From the NCBI GenBank assembly GCA_003614735.1, contig KZ992540.1:1-33363 (forward strand): a DNA stretch of 33,363 bases, given 5' to 3'. The stretch is from Thamnocephalis sphaerospora (lineage: Eukaryota > Zoopagomycota > Zoopagomycetes > Zoopagales > Sigmoideomycetaceae). Of the stretch, positions 21,364 through 30,972 are shown in pieces. Numbering within the stretch: the stretch's first letter is position 1; each line of letters opens with the position of its first letter. Under the pieces are notes generated by a model that saw only the letters and a program-made list of their open reading frames with translations, did no database searches and was not told the origin of the DNA. A program made the translations under genes and the position numbers.

Positions 21364-21711
21364 CACTGGCGTGTAGACAAGCAAATGAACAACGGATGGA
21401 GAGCAAACACGATAGCAATGACAAGGGGAAAGGAGACGCTGTGACGAAATTGATGTCGGTTACAATGGCAGCTGGCATATCGCGTATGTCTGCAAGTAAA
21501 CCTACAGTAGCCGGTCAATCCACGGTAGAATAAAGCGCGCTGCAGCGTCGGCGGTCACAGATACAGAGTGTTTGTCGCTAGCTAGCGTCTAAGGGTGGTC
21601 GGCTCTGGAAATAGCTATACACACCGGTAGGTGTGTGGAGAGAGCAAACAGCGGTAGGCAGCTCTTTTTCTTGTTCACGAATTTATTGCCCTTGGACAGT
21701 CTGTAGACGCA
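21364..21711. promoter_or_regulatory. Divergent promoter region YIP4-RSM22 with two palindromes
   Basis: 348 bp without a gene. It contains a perfect 12 bp palindrome CGCTAGCTAGCG (21576-21587) and an inverted repeat ACACACC-GGTA-GGTGTGT (21619-21636). The latter ends about 75 bp before the RSM22 start. Either could be a dimeric transcription-factor site. Confidence 0.55.
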
Positions 21712-24040
21712 ATGCTCAGTCGCACCGTTCGGCCAGGCAACATGCTGCGCAGCATCAGCCTGTGTGCTAGCATACGCTCCAGCGCAGCAGTTGCTTCACG
21801 TTGTATCGTGCCCGTGGCGGCGGATCGTCTGCGACAGTGCTCGCGCGCCATGACCACGACGCGTGCTGAGGAGACGGAAAAGCAGGACATTCAGCAGATT
21901 CATGCTACCACCGCGCAACAGGTAGCTGAGCGAGAAGCGATAGAGGAGGAGGAACATGAAGAACCAGCCACCGTACGCGGTTCTCCGGAAGCGTTATTTG
22001 GTCGAAAGCGCGTCGGTGGCGTTACGCTACCGCAAGAGCTGCAAGCTGCGACCACGGTACTGCTGTCAGGTATGCCAGGTGCAGGCTGGCGCATATATCG
22101 CGTACTGATCAACTGTTGCGCAATCAGATGCGGACAAGAAGCTGCTGCGATATGATACAAAGCGGATCTTTGACGCGTTGCGCACGACCTCGGCGCCCGA
22201 GGACACCTCTGCGCCTAAACAGCCCACAGGTAGTGTTTGTTTGCTGCATGCATCGCTGCATCCTGTAGCCGGCTAATGATCGCATCCATGGCTACTAGCT
22301 AAAAAGGATGCGCAGGCAGAGGAGCGCATACAGATTCAGTACGGAGTACGCGAGACGCGCGCTTATCTGGCTTCGCGGATGCCGGCGGCGTACGCCTCGA
22401 TACATAATGTTCTTGCGGAGCTTCACAATCGTATACCCTCATTTGCGCCGCGCACGATGTTGGACTTTGGCACAGGGCCTGGAACAGGAATATGGTGCGT
22501 GCATTCGGTGGTTTTGCCGTGTCGCTGATCTAGCTAACATGAGCGTTATCACATGCCAGGGCCGCCAACGATGTGTGGGGAGCCACGCTACAAAACTATC
22601 TAGGTGTAGATGTGTCGGAAGCGATGCTCCGTGCGGCAGAGGACTTGTTAGCTAGTAAGCGAGACCGCGTGTAGCAGTGATGCCAGTGGCCGCGTAACAG
22701 CTTACAATTTTGTTAGCGCGCCCGGCCTCCATGTCGGAAGCGGATGTCGTCTTTCGCAGATATTTGTCCTACAGCATCAACGTATGTACCGTCGTCTGCA
22801 ATGCCAAAACAGGTTTTCTGATGACTAACGGGTATCTCTGCGATATTAGGCTCCGAAATATGATCTTGTAGTAGCAGCATTTGCGCTAAGCGATCTTCCT
22901 TCGGATGCAATTCGAACATCGACGCTGGAGGAGCTGTGGAAGCAGACGGGCGACGTAATGGCAAGTAGCTGCCCGTTGGCTATAGGAGGTCGTCTTGCGC
23001 ATATTTACTTATGGCGGGATTAGGTTCTAATTGATCGTGGCACACCCGAGGGCTATCGACTGATGATGGAGGCACGCGACTGGCTCCTCAACAGACGCAG
23101 TGGCGACGACACAAAGCATGAGCTGCAGGACGCTGAGCAGAACGAGTCTACAATGTCAGAGCCACGCGAGACGTGTCATATTGTCGCACCGGTAGGCAGC
23201 GCGCAGTGATGCAAGCAACTTTGTCGTCTAACAGTTGCGTCTGCTGCGTGGTGTAGTGCCCGCACGACGCACAGTGCCCAATGCGTGGCACCAAGTCCTG
23301 GTGCCATTTCTCTCAGCGCTTTCAGCGGCCTACCTACATGGTACGATAAATGCGCACACGAGGTAACGGTTGCACTATTTGCATGCTAAATTTCTCCATC
23401 CTTGGCAGATGCATGCCAAACAAGCGACGCTGAATTTTGAGGATACAAAGTATGCGTATATGATTCTGCGCAAAGCCGAGCGCCCTGTAGCCGTGATCCA
23501 CCCGCCCAATGATCCAGCACGCGGTATGTGTTTGCGGGCAGGCAGCATAAGAGGAGGAATGGCTAGTGTGTAGGCGCGTTCTAGCTGATCTTTACTGATA
23601 CTACGACAACCGTACAGACATTGAAATGGAGGCCTTTCACTGGCCACGGCTTATTAGTCCTCCGCTGAAACGGGGCGGGCACGTTATCATGGACGTCTGC
23701 ACTTCTTCTGGTGAATCCGCCTGCTATGCATCTCACACGCTTGGGCCAGTTTGACTTACATCTGGCGCGTTTAGGCTACATCGAGCGGATGACCGTGCCG
23801 AAATCACAAGGCAAGGTCATATACCGTGACGCGCGCAAGTCGCACTGGGGCGATCTCTTTCCTCATCCGCCCAAGAAGCCAGCTAGGCGTCGGGATCTCA
23901 ACGCCAGCAGCACTGCCGATGACGAGGCGCTCGTCGAGAATGGGGCGGAGGAGCCAGCACAGGGAAAGCCGGCTGGCAAAAAACGCACGGGCGGAAAGCG
24001 ACGGGCACATCGGCGGCCAAACAAGACAGGTCGCAAATAG
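21712..24040 (+). CDS. RSM22: RSM22 / METTL17, mitochondrial small-subunit assembly factor
   Basis: RSM22 is a methyltransferase-fold protein of the mitochondrion that binds the small ribosomal subunit and carries an Fe-S cluster. Eleven exons: 21712-22069, 22128-22229, 22299-22494, 22560-22654, 22717-22781, 22850-22960, 23024-23191, 23257-23340, 23409-23523, 23618-23710 and 23775-24040; 550 aa. The N-terminus is an Arg/Ser-rich, acid-free presequence. FGRKRVGGVTLPQEL precedes the SAM-type motif LDFGTGPGTGIW. The cluster cysteines are all visible: CPHDAQC, SWCHF and DVCTSSG. YIERMTVPKSQGKVIYRDARK closes the fold, and a Lys/Arg-rich tail follows. Intron 22961-23023 is GC-AG (ATG|GCAAGT); the GT alternative runs at once into a stop. 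An ATTAAA lies at 24086-24091. Confidence 0.95.
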
Positions 24041-24152
24041 AGCCACCGATACGCGGTCTACACAATGGGATAGCACGCAATGCTTATTAAATACATGCAC
24101 TCGCTAAATACAGTACACGGTGTCTGCGAGTGACTAGAGTACGCGCTTGCGC

Positions 24153-25871
24153 CTATGCAAGCTCCTCCATGAGCGCTTCGATGATTGTGGCGTTGAACGG
24201 GATGTAAAACAGGTCCTCACCATCCGCCGAGCGCCGAGTGAGTATCAGTCGATGGTCGCGATACTCGGTAAGCTGCGTGCGGAATGTGAGATCGTTGCTA
24301 ACCAAAAAGTGCTCGCGACACAGTGTGTAGAATGCACTGTACGCAAGGCCACCGCCAGTTCGACCACTGTCGACCGCAGCGTTGTCCTCGTCTTCCGCCT
24401 CGTCCTCGTCGCCGCCAAGATCATCGGCACTGCGTTTTCTCCGATCTTTGGTGCCAGCCGCACTTTGTGAAGTCTTGCGCGATGCGGTCGCGTTCCAGGC
24501 CTGTTCACCGTTTGCAAGCTGGCGTTCAGCAAGCAAGCGGAACATACCGCGCGCGTTGGAGGTGAGACTGGAAAGGACATAGCGTGCTGCGCGTCCATCG
24601 AGCTCGTCGGCACGCGCCAGCAATGGGTTTTCATAGCTTGTCTCTGCGCGGTAGGGCGAGAACGTTGCCACGTCGTGTGCCACCCATCTAAACTGCGCCG
24701 CGCTGGAGCTATCCCACAGCAGCCCGGACTGGATGTGGTCGATCGACGCGATGCAGTGCACATATGGTGACGACGCTAGTGCGGCGATTACCGCTCTCGC
24801 ACGCTCAGACTGGATCCCGGAACACTCGATGTTGTTGATGAGCAGATAAAAGCGTCGATACACACCCGCAGCCTCGTCTGGAGATGCATTTACATCAGCC
24901 AGATGACGGGTAATTCGCCGCGCCTGGTCCAGCAGTGTGCCGCCGCCACGCACTGCTTCAGGGAGCGCACTCGCCATTTTGTCGATGATCTCCTTGGGCG
25001 ATACAATTGGTGAGAATCCGTTGACCACCACAAGTGGGCTGTCGACAAGCATTGTCCGTGCAAACTGCAGCAGAAGCTCACGCTTCGAGCCAAATCCGTA
25101 GAACAGCAGACTAAATCCAGAGCGCAGCTCAAAAAACCATTGCGTAAATTGTTTCCGATGCAGACGAAGCAGCTGTTCCCGCTCCGAGGTATGAGTGCGC
25201 GGCGCGTTCTTGATCAGTTCTCGGAATTCGGCGCGCTCCAGCGTCGGCAATGCCGCCAGTGTATTGTTGGACGTACGACTGGGTCCAGGGCGTGCAAGCA
25301 TAAACGTCGGTTTGCCGGCTGGCTGGCACTGGGCAGAATAGGGGGCAGAGGTGCTGGATAGTATATCACGCTGGCGCAGCGGCGTCTGCACCAGCTTCAT
25401 TAGCGCGGCCGGCGTCTCGTCCGCAGTATACGTCGATGCCGCATCGGATGCGGACGTTTTACTCGGCGACTGCATCCGGTTGGCGCGCTTAGAGACGCGG
25501 AGCGCCTTGGTCTTGGCCGATCGTCCGCTGGGTGTCTCCGTGCGCATGCCCAATTTTGCCGCTGTCGACTGTTCGCTGCGGTGCAGCAGGTCTTGCTCGA
25601 CAGTGCCTAGCACTATATTCTCCTTTTCATTTTCGTTGAAGCTACGCGAGGCTGTGAGTGCCGCGCGACGACGGCCGGGTGTTGCTGGCTTTTCGGCCGT
25701 AAAGCTGCCGGCGAGATCGCGTCCGTATGAGGCTCGAACACCCTGCGGGCGCCCTGCACGCCGCCCTCCTGTGCTTGCATCATAGCTGTCCACAATGTAC
25801 ACGGGCACGTCCTCGTCTTCAATCACCGTGACAGGCACCGTCTTTTCAGCAGTGATGGTGTTTGCTTGCAT
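24153..25871 (-). CDS. ORC2: ORC2, origin recognition complex subunit 2 (intronless)
   Basis: ORC2 is a subunit of the complex that marks replication origins and loads MCM helicase. It is one uninterrupted frame of 572 aa from ATG 25871; no upstream in-frame ATG exists before a stop. Residues 1-210 are a basic, low-complexity Ser/Thr/Arg-rich tail with NLS-like and S/TP sites. The AAA-like domain starts near 213, with the degenerate P-loop FYGFGSKREL at about 255, VNGFSPIVSPKEIID, IASIDH and ETSYENPLL. The winged-helix end has TSNARGMFRLLAE and LTEYRDHRLIL. An acidic insert of about 50 residues (near 457-506, GGDEDEAEDEDN) interrupts the segment before AYSAFYTLCREHFLV. All neighbouring genes have introns. 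The start is 90 bp from the divergent SMU1 start. Confidence 0.96.
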   Translation of the reverse strand: MQANTITAEKTVPVTVIEDEDVPVYIVDSYDASTGGRRAGRPQGVRASYGRDLAGSFTAEKPATPGRRRAALTASRSFNENEKENIVLGTVEQDLLHRSEQSTAAKLGMRTETPSGRSAKTKALRVSKRANRMQSPSKTSASDAASTYTADETPAALMKLVQTPLRQRDILSSTSAPYSAQCQPAGKPTFMLARPGPSRTSNNTLAALPTLERAEFRELIKNAPRTHTSEREQLLRLHRKQFTQWFFELRSGFSLLFYGFGSKRELLLQFARTMLVDSPLVVVNGFSPIVSPKEIIDKMASALPEAVRGGGTLLDQARRITRHLADVNASPDEAAGVYRRFYLLINNIECSGIQSERARAVIAALASSPYVHCIASIDHIQSGLLWDSSSAAQFRWVAHDVATFSPYRAETSYENPLLARADELDGRAARYVLSSLTSNARGMFRLLAERQLANGEQAWNATASRKTSQSAAGTKDRRKRSADDLGGDEDEAEDEDNAAVDSGRTGGGLAYSAFYTLCREHFLVSNDLTFRTQLTEYRDHRLILTRRSADGEDLFYIPFNATIIEALMEELA

Positions 25872-25961
25872 ACCGTATGTTGTGTTGTGATGGCGGGTGG
25901 TGGTGAGCAAGAAAAGGCACTGACGCGTAAGAAGCGTGCTTCTCCACTTTGCCAGAGCACC
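25872..25961. promoter_or_regulatory. 90 bp bidirectional promoter ORC2-SMU1
   Basis: Only 90 bp separate the two divergent start codons, so leaders and promoter elements must overlap. There is no TATA box. Confidence 0.6.
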
Positions 25962-28278
25962 ATGTCGCTAGAAATCGAGAGCGCCGAGTATGTCTGCGCA
26001 CACACTGCTGCTGCTGCTGCTGTCACCGCTGCTGCTGTTGGCTATCGCGAGTGCTAATACTGCTGCGGTACCTAGCGTTATCAGGCTTATTCAGCAATTC
26101 CTGAAGGAAAACAAACTGACGGGCACATTACGTGCACTTCAGGTAGGCTCAAGTTCTGCTGAGCGTTCTAGCCGGTTGCCTAACGGCGGACGCGGTACAG
26201 GATGAGACGTCCATTGCGCTGAACACGGTCGATTCGGTGGAGGACTTTGTCAACGACGTCAAGCAAGGTCGCTGGGATCTGGTGCTGCGGACAGTATCGC
26301 AGCTTACCTTGCCGCCTAGCAAGCTCTACGACCTTTACGAGCAGGTAAACATAGCGTTACCTGTACGTGCATGTCCGTGTACTAATGCTTGGCGTGCAGA
26401 TTATTCTGGAGCTGATGGAGCTACGCGAGCTAGGCGCAGCACGCTCGCTGTTGCGCGAGACGGACGTTACGCACTCGCTGCAGAAGGATCATCCAAACCG
26501 GTATTTACGCTTGGAGAAGCTGATGTCGCGGACTATTTTCGATCCACGCGAGGTTTGTGCGAGCTAGCACCATCTCTTTGCACGTTGAGGGCGATGTACT
26601 AATGTGGCACATAATAGGCGTACCAGGGCGAAAGCAAGGAGAAGCGCCGAAAGGCCATTGCGCAGGGTGAGCACCGCGACGACCGTGTTGACTGCCTGCT
26701 GCTTTTGCTGACGCTGACGGATGCATGCAGCACTGTCGAACGAGGTCACCTCTGTGCCGTCATCGCGTCTCCTTACACTTTTAGGCCAGGCAATCAAGTG
26801 GCAGCAGCAACAGGGCATTTTGCAGCCAGACATGGCATTTGACCTGTTTCGCAACTCTGTTCCTGCTGCGCGATCCGAGGAGGATGCCATCATGGAGAAG
26901 CGCTTTGCATCCATCAAGGTGAGCATTGCTGCGAGACACGCTGCATGTCGTTGCATGGGCTGTATGAGGCAAAGACTGTGCTAACAGTGGGGCTCTAATG
27001 GCGTGACAGTTTCCCAAAAAGCAGCACGCAGAGAGCTGTGTCTTTTCGCCAGATGGCCAGTATCTGGTAACCGGCAGTGTCGATGGCATTATTGAAGTGT
27101 GGAACTACTTTAGCGGCAAGCTTAGACGAGATCTAAAGTATCAGGCTGAGGTAGGTTGGAACACTATGTGTTGTCTGATGCGTGCTTACATATTTCTTGG
27201 CTATATAGGATAATCTGATGCTGATGGAGGATTCCGTGCTTTGCCTGGGATTCAGCAAGAACAGCGAGTATCTGGCGTCAGGCTCCAAGGACGGCCAAGT
27301 GGTGGTAGGTATCGCTCTTCTCTCTTTGTCTGCAGTGGTGTGTAGCAATCTAATCCAGCGCCGTAGATTTGGAGAATACAAACTGGCCAAATTGTTCGTC
27401 GCTTCCAAGCACACTCGCAGGCCGTCACATCGGTGTGCTTCTCACCTGATGGCGCCCAGGTGTTGAGCACTAGCTTTGACATGACGATCCGGTACGTGTG
27501 ATCGATGCAGCCGCGCCTGATAGCCACTGTCTAACATTGCCTCAGTGTGCATGGACTCAAGTCTGGCAAAATGCTCAAGGAATTCCGCGGGCACGCATCG
27601 TTTGTCAGCCAGGCTGTGTTCTCCACCGATGGCAACAGAGTGGTTAGCGGCGACGGTGATGGTGCTGTAAAGGTAAGCATTGCTGCGACAGGATCATGCA
27701 CAAGCGTGCTTACATTGCTCTAGGTGTGGAATGCGAAAACAGCCGCATGCCTGCTTACCCTGGACATGCAAGAATCCAAGGTCAGCGTGGCGCCTGGAGT
27801 TGCATCTATCGCTGGCGCGTCAATTGCCACCATAGCACATACCGCCAACGATGATCAGGTGGTAGTGTGCAGCAAGAGCGGATCGCTAGCGCTGGCCTCT
27901 CTCAATGGAAAGGTGCGATCAGTTATAGTCGGCTGTTGTAATGATCAATCAATTGATGCCAATAGCTGCTTCTAGATTGTGCGGCGCTTCCCGGTAGGCG
28001 AGACGGTGGCACTGGACTGCGCAATGTCCTCGCACGGCACCTATCTCTATGCACTCTGCGAAGATGGCAACATGTACTGTTTCCACACACCAAGCGGAGA
28101 GCTACGGCGCACGATCAAGGTACCGTGTGATTGCATGTAGCGCCAGCCTTTCATTTGACTTATCGGCTGTGCATTCCAGATCACATCGGCTGGGGTTCTT
28201 GGAGTGGCACACCATCCCTCCGCCAACATTGTTGCAGCCTATGCTGACAACGGCGAGGTCTCCATATGGAAAGCATAA
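25962..28278 (+). CDS. SMU1: SMU1, WD40 splicing factor
   Basis: SMU1 is a spliceosomal B-complex protein that works with RED/IK in splice-site activation. Thirteen exons: 25962-25987, 26076-26142, 26201-26344, 26400-26552, 26618-26666, 26731-26918, 27010-27150, 27209-27304, 27367-27491, 27546-27672, 27724-27912, 27976-28119 and 28180-28278; 515 aa against 513 in human. The LisH/CTLH part has [33 protein letters not shown] and [19 protein letters not shown]. Seven WD40 repeats follow: [54 protein letters not shown], and onward to EVSIWKA at the C-terminus. Every junction matches the family. Intron 1 carries a (CTG)6 run. It converges on ADA3. Confidence 0.97.
26005..26022 (+). repeat. (CTG)6 run in SMU1 intron 1
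   Basis: Six perfect CTG units, followed shortly by another CTGCTGCTG cluster, lie within the intron 25988-26075. Confidence 0.9.
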
Positions 28279-28326
28279 TATACGCTGCCCAGCCAAATAT
28301 TTGCGGGCATGGCAAATGGCAAAAAG

Positions 28327-28362
28327 TATATATATATATTAATCGGCCGCATCAGGCCGATT
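28327..28362. terminator. (TA)n tract plus hairpin between convergent SMU1 and ADA3
   Basis: An alternating TATATATATATATATT tract leads into a perfect inverted repeat AATCGGCC-GCATCA-GGCCGATT (28341-28362). It sits in the 141 bp between two convergent stops. A role in 3' end formation for both genes is an inference; eukaryotic termination does not need such a hairpin. Confidence 0.45.
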
Positions 28363-28419
28363 GCAAATCATGATATCCGAACAGACACATGCAGCAGCCG
28401 CATGGAAGCGCCAGAATCG

Positions 28420-30605
28420 CTAGTCCTCAAAAATACTCTTGGTCGGTATGTTGAAGCGCTCCGACGAGAACAGCGTACCAATGCCCTCAATGAAACGCCG
28501 ACGACGGTCCAGCGCACTGACAGCATTGTCGGAAAGCGCCGTCTTTGGGCCACTGAGCTTTTTCCGCTTTGCCTTTTTGACGCGCTGTGCGTACGCAGTG
28601 TGTTAGCCACATATTCGACCAGCGCACTATCCAGCCGTACTTACATGTCGCCGGGCAAACGATTGCTCCACCTGCCGGTCTAGCTCTTCCAGAATCTGGT
28701 TGTACTCTTGGCTGGCGATATAGTCACGCGCAATCACGGCTAGCTTTCGTTTTCGCATACTGTTTGTTTCCTCCTGTTCGCGAAGCTGGCGCTGCAGTGT
28801 GCGCAGTTCTGCACAAATCTCGTCATCCTCGGCAGCACGCCAGTCCACCTTGCGTGTCGTAATTGCTCGCGTTAGCCATCTATACTCGAGAGAGCATCCG
28901 TATGTGCAGGCAACCACCTACATTGGATTCATCAAGCAGTCCCAGATGCATGAGCTCGCGCTTAAGACGCTCTTCAACGCTGACAAGGTCTGTGTTAAGC
29001 TTCGAGGCACGCAAAATGTCCACGTCGCGTCCAAAGTCCATTGGCACGCCCACGCCGTTGCGCACGAGCGCGCTCACGATCCGTTCCGTCAACGGGCCAC
29101 ACGATATGGCGTCGGTCTCAAGAAGTTCATCGGATAGCATCTGTTCTGGCTGGCCACCTACGCGCAGCTGCTGTGCGTTCTTGGCACGGTCCGACTCTGC
29201 CTGCTCAAAGTCTGGGATCAGCGCACGATCCTCTTCAGCCCACACCTGCATATAAGGTCGACCAAGTGGTGGAATGAGATAGGGACCAACGTCGTCCTCC
29301 TCCTGGTTGCGTTTACGAGCGAGTGCTCAGGTTAGAATATCGCTAATTGCAGCACAGCCTAGATATGCAGACAGTCAGTCGGCCACACTTACCTGTTCTT
29401 CTAGCAAGCGAAGATCAGCGTCTGTCAGGGGGCGAAAGTACGGCTCAAGTGCATTCCAGAATACGTGAATAGGCACTTGGTTAACAACCTTGGGGCGCTG
29501 GTACTCTTCCGGCGGGTCGCGATTACGGCGCGAGGCGGAGGAGTTTTGCTTTGCTTGCGACGAAGCTGACGCGCCCGCTCCCGATTCCGCGGCTGTTGCA
29601 TCTGCTCCGTTGCGCTTTTTGATATGTGTGCTCCTTCCCTTTTTGCTAGCGCGCTGTGTGGAAACAGGTTGATGAAGTGTTAGTTTTGCCGGCCGCTATG
29701 CAACAATCTTGGTTATACCTTTTCAGTTGCACGCGGAGGCGAAAACGGCACTTCCTGGCGCTCTTCCTTGACGCTGTGGTCTACGTGGTTAGGCGACAGC
29801 ACAGCGAGCAATGCACATGGATCAGCAAGTGCTTTTGTCGGTGCTCATGCATGCTGTATTTGCATTAATGCAGCGTATAGCCTACCATCACGTTCTGAGC
29901 GCCGGCGACTGCAGTGTCATCGTTAACGTGAATGCGCCAGCGTTAGCCTCTATATTCCGTTTCTGCGCTGGTCCAATGGCAGTTTGAACCTACCGCGATT
30001 CTGCAGGACCTTCGCTGCTCTGCGGCTTAATAGAATGTCTCCTGCCTAAACGATGCTGATTAGCGCGAATAAGCGCAGTAGCAGTGGATGCCGCGCTCAC
30101 GCGTACCTGTCCGCCCGGCAGTGTTGGTATCCTCCTTGCTATCGTGGCTTTCCCGCTCCTGGCTTTTCACCGCGGGGAGTGAAGCTACTGTATCGGTCGT
30201 GGCAGCGACGACCGTTTTTGGTACCGCCACTGCGGGCGCCGTCGCCGTTGGGCTGGCCGCGTCTGTGGTCACCGTCTGCACCACGACAGGCGCTGGCTCT
30301 GATTTCACCACGTTCTTTGAGCGTGGACGTTCCTTCTCTGCCATGCGGTGCAGTCGGTCTGTATCGCTGCGCAGTCGCGCTACACGCTCGTCCGCCGCCT
30401 TTGCCATTGCCTCCAGCTCACGGCGCACATCCTTGAGCTCGGCTACCGAAGGCAGACTGCAGTCGCCGTGTGTGGGCGACAGACCCTCTGATGCATCGCT
30501 GTCTGGCACAGGGGCGCGGTCTAGCAGCTGCTCCACCACGGATCGGCCCGTGTCAAGCGCGTAAGGCTGGCCGAATGCAGCGTCATGGCTGTCACGAGAC
30601 GCCAT
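28420..30605 (-). CDS. NGG1: ADA3 / NGG1, SAGA histone acetyltransferase adaptor
   Basis: ADA3 links GCN5 and ADA2 in the SAGA/ADA acetyltransferase module. Eight exons on the minus strand: 30605-30107, 30045-29994, 29908-29886, 29780-29719, 29653-29393, 29302-28922, 28848-28645 and 28584-28420; 548 aa. The N-terminal exon has a predicted coiled coil (SVAELKDVRRELEAMAK and on), as in the family, then a low-complexity A/T/P linker. The core shows NQVPIHVFWNALEPYFRPLT, IPPLGRPYMQVWAEED, VEERLKRELMHLGLL, and the C-terminal helix RDYIASQEYNQILEELDRQV. The tail is basic (KKAKRKK). The 23 nt third exon and basic second exon are supported by phase only. The first exon could be mistaken for a separate gene, but its coiled coil and the intact phases join it to the rest. 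Confidence 0.9.
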
Positions 30606-30972
30606 ATGGCTTTGCGGCGACTAGTCGTTTGCAGAGACTGGCTACGTCAACCGATTCTGCCGAGGCACAGTGCCGTCAGGGTTGCTTTGAAGGAGAATTG
30701 ACGACTTGGATGGCCAAGCCGGGACGTGCCTACTGCCAACGAAAATGTTTGATATTTGCCACGTGACCATCCGCACTGGTGTGTTAAGGTTTTAATACAA
30801 ACGATTCACAAACCACAAGCGAGACATGGGCCAAGGGCGGCCGGAAGAGCAGGTGTTCTCTCGGGCGGCCAAAACCTGGCGCTAGACGCTGACCATGCGC
30901 TGCCATCTAAAGTTGCAAAGGCTGGCTGCTGCTGTGGCCATCAGTGGCACGTCTACCCGTCTGTATGTGCGC
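30606..30972. promoter_or_regulatory. Intergenic region between UBC12 3' end and ADA3 start
   Basis: 367 bp between tandem minus-strand genes. It holds the UBC12 poly(A) signal ATTAAA (30796-30791, minus strand) and the ADA3 promoter. Nothing else is recognisable. Confidence 0.5.

Noticed and set aside
26005-26022. (CTG)6 as a disease-like expansion or functional coding repeat
   Set aside because: It is short and lies inside an intron, so it is only a microsatellite.
30060-30605. Separate small gene of 181 aa upstream of ADA3
   Set aside because: Its coiled coil matches the ADA3 N-terminus, and a GTACGC donor at 30106 plus two small exons connect it in phase to the rest of ADA3.
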